DNA from: Shewanella sp. AS1
GTDB taxonomy: Bacteria; Pseudomonadota; Gammaproteobacteria; Enterobacterales; Shewanellaceae
DNA: 61,622 bases
Direction of reading: 5' to 3'
Assembly (NCBI RefSeq): GCF_021412565.1
Contig: NZ_JAKCLJ010000015.1
Coordinates: 1 to 61,622, forward strand
How positions within the stretch are numbered: the first letter of the stretch is position 1; the number at the start of each line of letters is the position of its first letter. The notes beneath the pieces were generated by a model. The model was not told where the DNA came from. It worked only from the letters and a program-made list of their open reading frames with translations, and did not search any database. Positions 48,809 to 56,762 of the stretch are shown in pieces. A program made the position numbers and the translations under genes.

Positions 48809-49342
48809 TTAGTTTAAGATCTTCACTAAATCTGCTTCTAGAGAGACTTCTGGGCGCTCGACGATGCGGCCTATCTCTTCACCCTTTTGTTTCACGATAA
48901 AGGTAGGAATACGCTGGAAGTCGTACTTAGCGGCCAGGCCTTCTGGATCTTGTTTCTTGCGATCCACACCGATAAAGGTCACCTTGATATTAGGGTTGTT
49001 AACCAGCTCTAAAATGTGAATAAAACGCGGCGTTTCGCGGTGACAATCTGGGCACCAAGTACCAATAATCACGACAATCTCAGTCGCTTCAGTGACAGAT
49101 TTTAGCGGCTCAATCGCGGCAGTATCGACCTTGTAGCTGTTATAGCTTTCAGCATACCAGTCCTGCTCGGTTAAGGTTTGAGTGGTAACTGCGCCTGTGA
49201 TAATCACTTCTTGTTTCTCCTCACTGCAAGTGGCGATAAAGCCGGCTTGCTTCTCTTCGAATCCACAACCGCTGTTGGCTAGCACATGGGTGCTGAAAAA
49301 GAGGGCGGTGGTGGCAAGTAATGCTGCAATATTCTTGGTCAT
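48809..49342 (-). CDS. Exported thioredoxin-family protein with CPDC site
   Basis: A 177-residue protein with a cleavable signal peptide (residues 1-22, ending VLA) and a thioredoxin fold: IGTWCPDCHRETPRF holds Cys97 and Cys100, and RIPTFIV is the cis-Pro loop. It should act in the periplasm as a thiol-disulfide oxidoreductase. The CPDC active site is less common than CPHC or CGPC. A second Cys pair (Cys26, Cys39) precedes the domain. No partner gene is adjacent; its physiological substrate is unknown. Confidence 0.82.
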   Translation of the reverse strand: MTKNIAALLATTALFFSTHVLANSGCGFEEKQAGFIATCSEEKQEVIITGAVTTQTLTEQDWYAESYNSYKVDTAAIEPLKSVTEATEIVVIIGTWCPDCHRETPRFIHILELVNNPNIKVTFIGVDRKKQDPEGLAAKYDFQRIPTFIVKQKGEEIGRIVERPEVSLEADLVKILN

Positions 49343-49532
49343 GCTAGTGCCTCAGATGAGATTCAGAAACCACGTTCAGTTAATGAACGCGCTGTCGTTA
49401 TTCAATCACCTAAAGTCGTCAGAGAATAGCCCATTGCAGAAGAGCTGTTAACTGGATCACGCGCTTAATCTGGTTTTGCTAAAGTAATCACATATTCTTG
49501 GGCGCGATAAGTTATGCAAAACCGAGAATTAA

Positions 49533-49562
49533 CGCCAACTTAAGCGAGCGCCTAAGTTGGCG
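49533..49562 (-). terminator. Stem-loop after the MazG-like gene
   Basis: CGCCAACTTA and TAAGTTGGCG form a 10-bp stem with a 10-nt loop, 14 bp past the stop; the minus strand continues TTAATTCT. A weak intrinsic terminator. Confidence 0.55.
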
Positions 49563-49576
49563 ATGCAAATCAGTTG

Positions 49577-50155
49577 TTAGGCCTTTAGCAAACTGGCGAG
49601 ATCCGCCGGGCGGTAATAGACAGATTTTAGTACCTTGCCCTGACGCACGATTTTGCTGGCCATTTCCACATCTTTGGCGCATTTGGCGATAATAAAATCG
49701 CCCTTGCGACTGCCAACAATCTCGACGCCTTGTTTGGCATAGAAGTCGACAGTCTCCTGCAGTTCCTGTTCGTTATGGCACACCTTGCTCATATTGCTCG
49801 AATGCACCTCATCCCAGCAGCGGATGAAGTCGATATCGCGGTTATTGGCCACATGCAGCAGCAGATCGATGAGATAGCTTATCTCAATATTGTCATCGAT
49901 CTCTTTCGCGCCTAAGTGCACTAAACGTCCCATCAGCACATAGACGGAATCGACTATGGCATCGGCTTGTTCGACTCGATTATCGGCTTCTGCCAGCTCG
50001 GTTAGCTCTTCAATCGCCAGGGAGGTGTGCAAGGTATCGGCTTTATCATCCAGGCTTGCTGGGTCTTCTACCGGCAGATCGAAGGTGGAGCGGAACTGAT
50101 AAATATCACGGTAGAGGTGATCATACAGGGGTTGAGTCAGGGCATTGAGTTTCAT
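49577..50155 (-). CDS. MazG-like all-alpha NTP pyrophosphohydrolase family protein
   Basis: A 192-residue protein. EELTELAEADNRVEQADAIVD (residues 49-69; read here as EELTE and ADAIVD) gives the ExxE plus Asp pattern that binds magnesium in MazG/PRA-PH enzymes. VHSSNMSKVC and the C-terminal GKVLKSVYYRPADL match the house-cleaning phage/bacterial nucleotide pyrophosphohydrolases. These remove non-canonical or surplus nucleoside triphosphates. It is a single gene between a thioredoxin and fre. The substrate is unknown. Confidence 0.75.
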   Translation of the reverse strand: MKLNALTQPLYDHLYRDIYQFRSTFDLPVEDPASLDDKADTLHTSLAIEELTELAEADNRVEQADAIVDSVYVLMGRLVHLGAKEIDDNIEISYLIDLLLHVANNRDIDFIRCWDEVHSSNMSKVCHNEQELQETVDFYAKQGVEIVGSRKGDFIIAKCAKDVEMASKIVRQGKVLKSVYYRPADLASLLKA

Positions 50156-50216
50156 TGGTAAGCCTGTGGTTGAATTGGTTATCTGTTTAATTTACGGACG
50201 GGGGTATAAAAAGCAA

Positions 50217-50237
50217 GCCCCGACTGAGAGTCAGGGC
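50217..50237 (-). terminator. Terminator of fre
   Basis: On the minus strand GCCCTGACT, loop CTC, AGTCGGGGC then TTGCTTTTTA, about 30 bp past the fre stop. Confidence 0.75.
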
Positions 50238-50266
50238 CATAACCTGTTTAACTCGTTTAGCGCATG

Positions 50267-50965
50267 TTATTTAATGAAGGCGAAGGCATCACCATAGAGA
50301 TGGGCCTCTTCAACGCCCATGGTGCGAAACAGCTCTCTTGCAGCCCCCACCATGTCGAAACGACCGGCAATATAGATGTCGTAGCCATTGAGGCTGATGA
50401 AATCCTGTTTTATCTGCTCCAACAGATTAGCCTGCTTGCCGTTCCAGTCAGCCTTTGCTTCTTCGACAACGGGCACAAAATGCAGCCAGGGATGCGTCTC
50501 TTGCCACTCTCGGGCGATGCGCTCGTAATACATGGCGTGTTGATCGCGACAGCCCCAGTAGAGTGTGGTCTCAACTTTCTGATCCAGAGCGATCTGCTGC
50601 TCTAGGATGCTCTTGATATAGGAGAAGCCCGTGCCACCAGCGATCAACAGGCGGGGACGCTTGCTGTCATGGCGCAGGTAGGCGTTGCCGCCCGGCGCTT
50701 CGATATCGATATACTCGCTGTTTTGCAGGCGCTCAACCACCTGCATCGGATAGCTTTCACTCACGGCGGCACCAATATGCAGTTCAAGCTGCTCAATACC
50801 GGGGGCGCTGGCGATAGAGAAGGGGCGCTTATCTTTTTCACCCATTACGATGCAAAGGTACTGGCCCGCCTCGAATGGAAATTGTGTTTCTGGGGTCAAG
50901 GCGACCTGATACACGGCATCATTGAAGGCCGTGACATGTTCTACTTTACAGCGAATGGTGTTCAT
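50267..50965 (-). CDS. fre: NAD(P)H-flavin reductase
   Basis: Fre reduces free riboflavin, FMN or FAD with NAD(P)H and supplies reduced flavin to other enzymes and to ferric iron reduction. The 232-residue length equals E. coli Fre (233). Motifs are RPFSIASAPG (flavin binding), LLIAGGTGFSYIKS (nucleotide phosphate loop) and YWGCRDQHAMY. The gene follows ubiD in the same direction (116-nt gap), an order shared with E. coli. Confidence 0.95.
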   Translation of the reverse strand: MNTIRCKVEHVTAFNDAVYQVALTPETQFPFEAGQYLCIVMGEKDKRPFSIASAPGIEQLELHIGAAVSESYPMQVVERLQNSEYIDIEAPGGNAYLRHDSKRPRLLIAGGTGFSYIKSILEQQIALDQKVETTLYWGCRDQHAMYYERIAREWQETHPWLHFVPVVEEAKADWNGKQANLLEQIKQDFISLNGYDIYIAGRFDMVGAARELFRTMGVEEAHLYGDAFAFIK

Positions 50966-51081
50966 TAATGTTCCTTGTTTACCTCTCTTGGGAGGTTTGC
51001 TATTCAGATGAATAGTTGAGTTATTATATCAGGTACTCCCTAGTGGAGTACCTTAAATGACGATATCTGCTAAAGGAAAAT

Positions 51082-52563
51082 TTAGAGCGTGGGGATGTCG
51101 TCTATCCCCAGCTCGTCCCAGATAGCATCCACTCTCTGTTTGACCGCTTCGTCCATCACTATGGGGGTGCCCCATTCACGATCTGTCTCTCCCGGCCATT
51201 TGTTGGTGGCATCCATCCCCATTTTTGAGCCCAGTCCGGCAACCGGCGAGGCAAAGTCGAGGTAGTCGATAGGCGTGTTATCTATCATCACTGTGTCGCG
51301 CTTGGGATCCATGCGGGTGGTGATCGCCCAGATCACGTCATTCCAGTCGCGGCAGTTCACATCCTCATCCACTATGATGATGAACTTGGTGTACATAAAC
51401 TGGCGCAGGAAGGACCAGGCGCCCATCATGACCCGCTTGGCGTGGCCCGGATACTGTTTACGGATAGAGATCACCGCCATGCGATAGGAGCAGCCTTCTG
51501 GGGGCAGGTAGAAATCGACAATCTCAGGGTATTGCTTACGCAAAATCGGCACAAACACTTCGTTGAGCGCGACACCTAGCATGGCGGGCTCATCGGGTGG
51601 CCGACCTGTGTAGGTGCTGTGGTAGATGGCATCTTTTCTGTGGGTGATATGGGTGACGGTAAATACCGGAAACTCATCGGTTTCGTTGTAATAGCCGGTA
51701 TGATCTCCGTATGGGCCTTCGACCGCCATCTCATCTGGCTCAATATAGCCTTCTAAGATGATCTCGCTGGTGGCCGGCACTTCTAAGTCGCAGCTCAGCG
51801 CCTTACACACTTGGGTGCGCTCGCCACGCAGCAGGCCAGCGAAGGCGTATTCGCTCATAGAATCGGGAACTGGGGTCACTGCGCCTAAGATGGTGACAGG
51901 ATCTGAGCCCAGCGCCACTACCACGGGATAGCGTTTGCCTGGGTGTTTCTCTTTGAAATCTTTAAAGTCCAGTGCGCCGCCGCGGTGATCCAGCCAGCGC
52001 ATGATCAATTTATTCTTGCTAAGCAGCTGCTGACGATAGATACCAAGATTCTGGCGTTTCTGTCTCGGCCCTTTGGTGATAGTGAGTCCCCAGGTGACCA
52101 AGGGGGCCACATCGCCCGGCCAGCAGTGCTGAATGGGTAGCTGAGTGAGATCCACTTCATCACCGGTTATTACCACTTGCTGGCAGGGCGCATTACGCAC
52201 TGTCTTTGGCGGCATATTCAGCGCCTGTTTAAACATGGGGATCTTGGCGATGGCGTCTTTAAAGCCCCGTGGCGGCTCTGGCTCTTTCAGAAAAGCCAAC
52301 AGTTCACCTACATCACGCAGTGCGAGGGGATCTTCTTTTCCCAGCGCCATGGCGACACGTTTTGGGGTGCCAAATAGGTTGGCGAGTACCGGCATGGTTT
52401 TTCCGACGGGATTTTCAAATAGCAGGGCGGGGCCTTTGGCGCGCAGAACCCGGTCGGCAATTTCTGTCATCTCAAGATGGGGATCGACAGCATGGCTGAT
52501 ACGCTTTAATTCACCGTTTTGTTCCAGATGATCGATGAAGCTGCGTAAATCCTTAAAACTCAT
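51082..52563 (-). CDS. ubiD: 4-hydroxy-3-polyprenylbenzoate decarboxylase
   Basis: UbiD removes the carboxyl group of the prenylated ring during ubiquinone synthesis, using prenylated FMN made by UbiX. The 493-residue protein fits the family (497 in E. coli). It begins [20 protein letters not shown], and the active-site and cofactor regions around [12 protein letters not shown] and the [10 protein letters not shown] segment are intact. No ubiX is in the window. It precedes fre in a conserved pair. Confidence 0.96.
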   Translation of the reverse strand: MSFKDLRSFIDHLEQNGELKRISHAVDPHLEMTEIADRVLRAKGPALLFENPVGKTMPVLANLFGTPKRVAMALGKEDPLALRDVGELLAFLKEPEPPRGFKDAIAKIPMFKQALNMPPKTVRNAPCQQVVITGDEVDLTQLPIQHCWPGDVAPLVTWGLTITKGPRQKRQNLGIYRQQLLSKNKLIMRWLDHRGGALDFKDFKEKHPGKRYPVVVALGSDPVTILGAVTPVPDSMSEYAFAGLLRGERTQVCKALSCDLEVPATSEIILEGYIEPDEMAVEGPYGDHTGYYNETDEFPVFTVTHITHRKDAIYHSTYTGRPPDEPAMLGVALNEVFVPILRKQYPEIVDFYLPPEGCSYRMAVISIRKQYPGHAKRVMMGAWSFLRQFMYTKFIIIVDEDVNCRDWNDVIWAITTRMDPKRDTVMIDNTPIDYLDFASPVAGLGSKMGMDATNKWPGETDREWGTPIVMDEAVKQRVDAIWDELGIDDIPTL

Positions 52564-52725
52564 TTGGACATACTCGCACTAAAATGTGATATGGCGCGCA
52601 CTATACCATTTTTGCCCGTTATTCCCAAATGGCTTCTATGCTTGAAAGAGGAGAAATAGGCGTGAGTTTGAAGCCGGTGACGATAGGCGTATCATAGGCT
52701 ATTGGCGTTAAATGGGGGCTTGCTG

Positions 52726-53289
52726 ATGAAAGCGAAACAGCAAAGGTTGATGTATGGGGCTTGGCTATTGTGCTTAAGTCTGGTTTGCACCTTGACCGCT
52801 CTGTCGGTTGAGGCGAAAACGCCCGATCGCTCAGGGTATGAGAAGGCGCGAGGTGATAAGCATCAGCGTCATCACTCCCATCATAGACACCACAGGCACA
52901 GGGATTTTTGGCGCTGGGGTTTGGGATTGAGCCTGACATATCCTCTGTGGTCTAACACTTGGGGTTATTGGGGGAATCGTGATTATTTTCCCTATGGTTA
53001 TCGTCAATCGCCGCTGATTCTTGGTCCGGCGCAGACTCTTAGCCCACCGCAGACCTATCGCCCTCAAACAGTGACATCGCCGCCGTTAAAGCTAGCACAG
53101 CCAAGCACGCCGGTGAGCGTGACTCGCCAGATAAAGACGAGCCAGACGATTCAATCTCTGCCGGCCAACGCCAGAGTGATCCAACGAGAGGGTGGTACTG
53201 TGTATGAGTGGCAAGGCACAGTGTATGTCTACGATTGGCAAAGCCAAAGCTATAAGGTGGTGAAGCCAGCCTCCCCTAAAAGTGACTAA
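52726..53289 (+). CDS. Histidine-rich exported protein of unknown function
   Basis: A 187-residue protein with an N-terminal signal peptide or membrane anchor (residues 9-32, ending SVEA). A remarkable basic run (HQRHHSHHRHHRHRDF) follows, then aromatic/Gly-rich sequence (WGYWGNRDYFPYGY), a Pro/Thr/Gln linker and a small C-terminal module, LPANARVIQREGGTVYEWQG then TVYVYDW. The last part resembles the short beta repeats seen in DUF6515-like exported proteins. The His cluster may bind metal. I use ATG 52726; an upstream ATG at 52702 is possible. Function is unknown. Confidence 0.7.
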   Translation: MKAKQQRLMYGAWLLCLSLVCTLTALSVEAKTPDRSGYEKARGDKHQRHHSHHRHHRHRDFWRWGLGLSLTYPLWSNTWGYWGNRDYFPYGYRQSPLILGPAQTLSPPQTYRPQTVTSPPLKLAQPSTPVSVTRQIKTSQTIQSLPANARVIQREGGTVYEWQGTVYVYDWQSQSYKVVKPASPKSD

Positions 53290-53464
53290 GGTAAAAGACT
53301 ACCGTTTTTGTTAATGGCCGATTTAGACAGGGCATATTTAGGCATTGCCAGTACGGGCGGCATTTGCGTAAACTCTGGCCGCAACCGCTAGGTTGTTTTA
53401 TTCCCATTTTAGCTACACAGACTTAGCTACTCAGGCTTAACTACACAGACGATGCGCTTATCTC

Positions 53465-54193
53465 ATGAACAATACCCAAACGCGATATAAATGGATCTTA
53501 TTTGACGCCGATGAAACCCTGTTTCATTTCGATGCCTTTAAGGGGTTACAGCTGATGTTTTCCCGTTTTGGCGTTGATTTTACTTTAGCCAATTTCGAGC
53601 AATATCAGTTGGTTAATCAGCCGTTGTGGGTGGATTATCAGGATGGCAAAATCAGTGCCGATCATCTGCAAGTGACTCGATTTCAGCATTGGGCTGAAAA
53701 ACTCAATGTGACGGCGCATCAGCTTAATCAGGCCTTTTTAGAGGCAATGGCCGATATTTGCAGTGTATTGCCTGGTGTTAAGGAGCTGATCGCCTCACTG
53801 CAGGGACGGGTCAAGATGGGGATAATCACCAATGGATTTACCGCGCTGCAAACCATAAGACTCGAGCGAACCGGTCTGCTTGAGGCCTTCTCTCCTGTGG
53901 TTATCTCAGAGCAGTTCGGGGTGGCTAAACCCGATGTGGCGATTTTCGAACACGCCTTGTCGTTAATGGATAATCCTCCCAGAGAGCATGTGCTTATGGT
54001 GGGTGATAACCTGCACTCGGATATTCTCGGGGGGCTTAATGCCGGTTTCGATACCTGTTGGCTCAATCATGACAATCAGATGCCAAGAGACGGGATTTCG
54101 CCCCACTATCAGGTCAGTTCAATATTCGAGCTGCAACAGCTGCTAGATGGCAAGCTAAGTGTGAAATCTGCTAACCTAAAAGGTAATTTTTAA
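53465..54193 (+). CDS. yjjG: Pyrimidine 5'-nucleotidase YjjG
   Basis: A HAD-family house-cleaning phosphatase that hydrolyses pyrimidine nucleoside monophosphates, including non-canonical ones. The 242-residue protein has motif I LFDADETLFHF (Asp14, Asp16), motif II GIITNGFTALQ, and motifs III/IV in KPDVAIFEHAL and VGDNLHSDILGG. E. coli YjjG has 225 residues; the extra length is a C-terminal tail. It stands as a single gene upstream of the tRNA-Ser. Confidence 0.9.
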   Translation: MNNTQTRYKWILFDADETLFHFDAFKGLQLMFSRFGVDFTLANFEQYQLVNQPLWVDYQDGKISADHLQVTRFQHWAEKLNVTAHQLNQAFLEAMADICSVLPGVKELIASLQGRVKMGIITNGFTALQTIRLERTGLLEAFSPVVISEQFGVAKPDVAIFEHALSLMDNPPREHVLMVGDNLHSDILGGLNAGFDTCWLNHDNQMPRDGISPHYQVSSIFELQQLLDGKLSVKSANLKGNF

Positions 54194-54294
54194 GGCGTTT
54201 AGCCGGAAAAAAGCCTTAAATGGATATTTGTTGCTCAGTTAGTGAAATTTAGACTTTACATTTATCTTTGGTGTCCTTATTATTCACGGCGTTC

Positions 54295-54385
54295 GGAGAG
54301 ATGGCAGAGTGGTCGAATGCACCGGTCTTGAAAACCGGCACGGGTTTATAGCCCGTCTAGGGTTCAAATCCCTATCTCTCCGCCA
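54295..54385 (+). tRNA. tRNA-Ser, anticodon TGA
   Basis: A 91-nt class II tRNA: acceptor GGAGAGA pairs with TCTCTCC, the D arm is TGGCAGAGTGGTCGAATGCA, the anticodon stem-loop is CCGGT-CTTGAAA-ACCGG (anticodon TGA, decoding UCA and other UCN codons), then a long variable arm and the T arm GGTTCAAATCC. The CCA end is encoded. A terminator follows within 10 bp. Confidence 0.98.
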
Positions 54386-54392
54386 CATTAAC

Positions 54393-54416
54393 AAAGCCCG
54401 CTAACTAGCGGGCTTT
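54393..54416 (+). terminator. tRNA-Ser terminator
   Basis: AAAGCCCGCT, loop AACT, AGCGGGCTTT: a 10-bp stem ending in T, directly after the tRNA. Confidence 0.85.
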
Positions 54417-54494
54417 GTGCTATCTAGTGTATAGCATTTGAGTCATAGCCGGGTTCCTAACATTTAAAATTAGCTATCTCTCCGCCATATTAAC

Positions 54495-54518
54495 AAAGTC
54501 TGCTAACTAGCGGGCTTT
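54495..54518 (+). terminator. Second, mutated copy of the tRNA terminator
   Basis: Same hairpin as at 54393 with one base changed in the left arm (GTCTGCT for GCCCGCT region), 102 bp downstream. Confidence 0.7.
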
Positions 54519-54596
54519 GTGCTATCTGGCATATAGCATTTGAGTTATAGCCGGGTTCCTAACATTTAAAACCAGCTATCTCTTTGCCACATTAAG

Positions 54597-54627
54597 AAAA
54601 AAGGCTTCCAGAATTGGAAGCCTTTTT
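54597..54627 (+). terminator. Third terminator in the tRNA ladder
   Basis: AAAAGGCTTCCA, loop GAAT, TGGAAGCCTTTTT: a strong stem unrelated in sequence to the other copies. Confidence 0.8.
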
Positions 54628-54735
54628 CGTTTGGGCTGGGCATTACCTAAAGTTTGGTTATCGGATTCTTTGAACCCAGGGTTCTAAAACTAATGCCTTT
54701 CAATAGAGTACCTAGCTATCTCTCCACCACATTAA

Positions 54736-54761
54736 CAGAGCCCGCTAAATAGCGGGCTCTG
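54736..54761 (+). terminator. Fourth terminator in the tRNA ladder
   Basis: CAGAGCCCGCT, loop AAAT, AGCGGGCTCTG. Two compensatory changes relative to the first copy (AAAG/CTTT to AGAG/CTCT) keep the stem. Confidence 0.8.
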
Positions 54762-55215
54762 TGCTTTCTGGCTTTCTCAGCTCCAACCTCTGATCTAAGC
54801 ACCTATCAAAGCGTAAATGTCGCTGCTGTATTTGCTGCCCTTCTATAATGCCCTCAGGACTAAACACCATTCATTAATCACTACAAATGAATATCTATTC
54901 ATTGTAAATGAATTATTTTAGGCTTGGATATTGTTCTTTTACTGGTTGGATTACCCTGATGAAACGAGAAAATTGATAAGGCCGCTGTCACGGAATCGTC
55001 TTTTTATGTGATCTAAATCTGTGTTTTTGTGGTTAAAAAAATGTTAAATTGCAATTTTTATTTATCTTTTGTTTGTTTTTTACTCAAAAGGTTAGGGTTT
55101 GACTTTCTTTTGGTTATCGGTTTTTGCTACTCTCAGGATGGCATAAAAATACAGGCTAAATGATTAACGCTTAGTTTAGCCTCAGTGAGTCGTTGTTCCA
55201 CTCGGATAGCATTAA
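54762..55215 (+). promoter_or_regulatory. Upstream region of the cyo operon with ArcA-like and CRP-like sites
   Basis: This 454-bp stretch has no convincing gene. GTTAA at 55032 and 55043, 11 bp apart, form the direct-repeat ArcA box pattern. TGTGATCTA (55007-55015) is a perfect CRP left half with a poor right half. Both are known kinds of regulators of cyo in E. coli. The exact promoter is not clear. Confidence 0.5.
55032..55049 (+). promoter_or_regulatory. ArcA-like box
   Basis: GTTAAAAAAATGTTAAATT contains two GTTAA elements at the 11-bp spacing typical of ArcA binding sites. ArcA represses cyo without oxygen in E. coli. Confidence 0.6.
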
Positions 55216-55611
55216 TTGAAACTAGAATACAGATACTTCTTTCGCCAGGTTCAGCTTGACCTTGCCAAACGAGGAAGCAGTAATAGCAGACAGTTTGCTC
55301 AATTCTTGAGCCTGTTGCTGATCTGTTTTTGTCTGTCTATGCTGCTTTCCTGCTATGTGGATGGGCCAGAGTTGATGCAGCTGTTATCAAACTGGTTCCT
55401 GGCCGAGTCTGTGGACTGCTTTATGCTGGGTACCCTATTGGCGATGCCCCTTTATCTGCAACAGCTGCTCTGTTTATGCTTCATCATCTATCTCCTGTTT
55501 TATCATCTGGCGTCCGAACGCGCCCTCTACTTTGCGCTTAGTCGCGCACTCCATGCCGTCGAGTATGATGCTCACGGCTCCCGTGCGCCGCCGCTATCAA
55601 CCTCTCTCTAA
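55216..55611 (+). CDS. Small Cys-rich membrane protein upstream of cyoA
   Basis: A 131-residue frame with TTG start (GGATA upstream). The N-terminal 28 residues are basic, then come two hydrophobic segments (about residues 29-48 and 70-98) containing several Cys. I do not recognise the family. Its place between the ArcA-like box and cyoA, in the same direction and with 155 nt before cyoA, suggests it belongs to the oxidase transcript. It may be an accessory membrane protein or a non-coding chance frame. Confidence 0.5.
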   Translation: MKLEYRYFFRQVQLDLAKRGSSNSRQFAQFLSLLLICFCLSMLLSCYVDGPELMQLLSNWFLAESVDCFMLGTLLAMPLYLQQLLCLCFIIYLLFYHLASERALYFALSRALHAVEYDAHGSRAPPLSTSL

Positions 55612-55766
55612 AACGATTTTTTGCGTATCGGTTTCACTAAACCGTCAGTATTGCTCTGGGTCTGACTCAATCCGAGTCCTCATCTTCACTGTTAGCGTTT
55701 GGCCGCATCGATACGCCTGCTAAGGAATTTTTAGTAGCCCTGTAATAGGGTTAGAGGTTACTCCTT

Positions 55767-56762
55767 GTGTTAATTCGAAATTTTAGCAAGTTATTGCTGC
55801 CCCTTATGGCCTTGATGCTAACGGGGTGTGAAGGCGGTGTCCTGGATCCTAAGGGGCAGGTGGGCATGGATGAGAAGCAGCTCATCATCATCGCCACTGT
55901 GCTGATGTTGATTGTGGTCATTCCCGTCATAGTGATGACCCTGTTTTTTGCCTGGAAGTATCGCGATGGACGCGATCACGAGATCTATGCGCCTAAGTGG
56001 GCACATTCAAAGACCATTGAGTTAGTCGTCTGGTTGGTGCCGGTTGTGATTGTATTGATTCTGGGAGTGATCACCTGGGGCTCGACCCATAGGCTTGATC
56101 CCTACAAGCCCTTAGAACATGAGGCCAAACCCATCACGGTTGAGGTGGTGTCCCTTAACTGGAAATGGCTGTTTATTTATCCGGATTTGGGGATCGCTTC
56201 AGTCAATGAGCTGGCTTTCCCTGCCAATGTGCCGGTGAACTTCAAGATAAGTTCAGATACGGCAATGAACTCCTTCTTCATTCCTCAGCTGGGTAGTCAG
56301 ATCTACTCCATGGCGGGGATGACCACTAAGTTACATCTGATCGCCAACGAACCAGGTACCTATAAAGGGATCTCGGCCAATTACAGTGGTGCCGGTTTTA
56401 CCGGAATGAAATTTAACGCTATCGCCACGGCGACCAGGGCCGATTTCGATGCCTGGGTTGCCAGAGTCAAACAGCAGGGCGGGCGGCTAAACAGCAAGAG
56501 CTATGCCGAGCTTGCTAAAGAAAGTTCAAATAATCCAGTTGCTTATTACTCATCTGTCAGCCATGGCCTGTTCGAACAAGTGGTGATGCAATATATGCAC
56601 AAGGATGAGATGCATCATCAGATGGATATGCATGCCATGTCATCGGTGGAGCAAGTCGAGACCATGTCCATGGAGCAAACCCAAGCTACCTCTGCCAGTC
56701 CAGCTGCTGCAACTGTCGGGATCCACTCTGAGTCATCTAGCTCAATGGGAGGCGCGAAGTAA
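55767..56762 (+). CDS. cyoA: Quinol oxidase subunit II
   Basis: CyoA is the lipoprotein subunit II of the cytochrome bo3-type oxidase. The signal peptide ends in the lipobox LTGC (Cys21), followed by [11 protein letters not shown] as in E. coli CyoA. Two membrane helices (about 38-62 and 84-106) precede the periplasmic cupredoxin domain. [19 protein letters not shown] is nearly the E. coli sequence, and the copper-A cysteines of cytochrome c oxidases are absent. This points to quinol as donor. The C-terminus carries an extra Met/His/Ser-rich tail of about 60 residues ([12 protein letters not shown]). The start is GTG; the stop overlaps cyoB (TAATG). Confidence 0.95.
   Translation: MLIRNFSKLLLPLMALMLTGCEGGVLDPKGQVGMDEKQLIIIATVLMLIVVIPVIVMTLFFAWKYRDGRDHEIYAPKWAHSKTIELVVWLVPVVIVLILGVITWGSTHRLDPYKPLEHEAKPITVEVVSLNWKWLFIYPDLGIASVNELAFPANVPVNFKISSDTAMNSFFIPQLGSQIYSMAGMTTKLHLIANEPGTYKGISANYSGAGFTGMKFNAIATATRADFDAWVARVKQQGGRLNSKSYAELAKESSNNPVAYYSSVSHGLFEQVVMQYMHKDEMHHQMDMHAMSSVEQVETMSMEQTQATSASPAAATVGIHSESSSSMGGAK

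Larger units (their letters stand above)
54372..54761 (+). repeat. Ladder of repeated tRNA-Ser 3' tails with terminators
   Basis: The tRNA 3' end CTATCTCTCCGCCA (54372-54385) recurs at 54474-54487 (identical), 54576-54589 (CTATCTCTTTGCCA) and 54716-54729 (CTATCTCTCCACCA). The first three are exactly 102 bp apart. Copies 1, 2 and 4 are followed by ATTAACA and a GCCCGCTA-type hairpin; copy 3 by a different hairpin. No copy has a 5' tRNA half, so none encodes a tRNA. Confidence 0.9.

Noticed and set aside
54474..54729. Additional tRNA genes after tRNA-Ser
   Set aside because: Only 3' tails are present; there is no acceptor 5' strand, D arm or anticodon arm.
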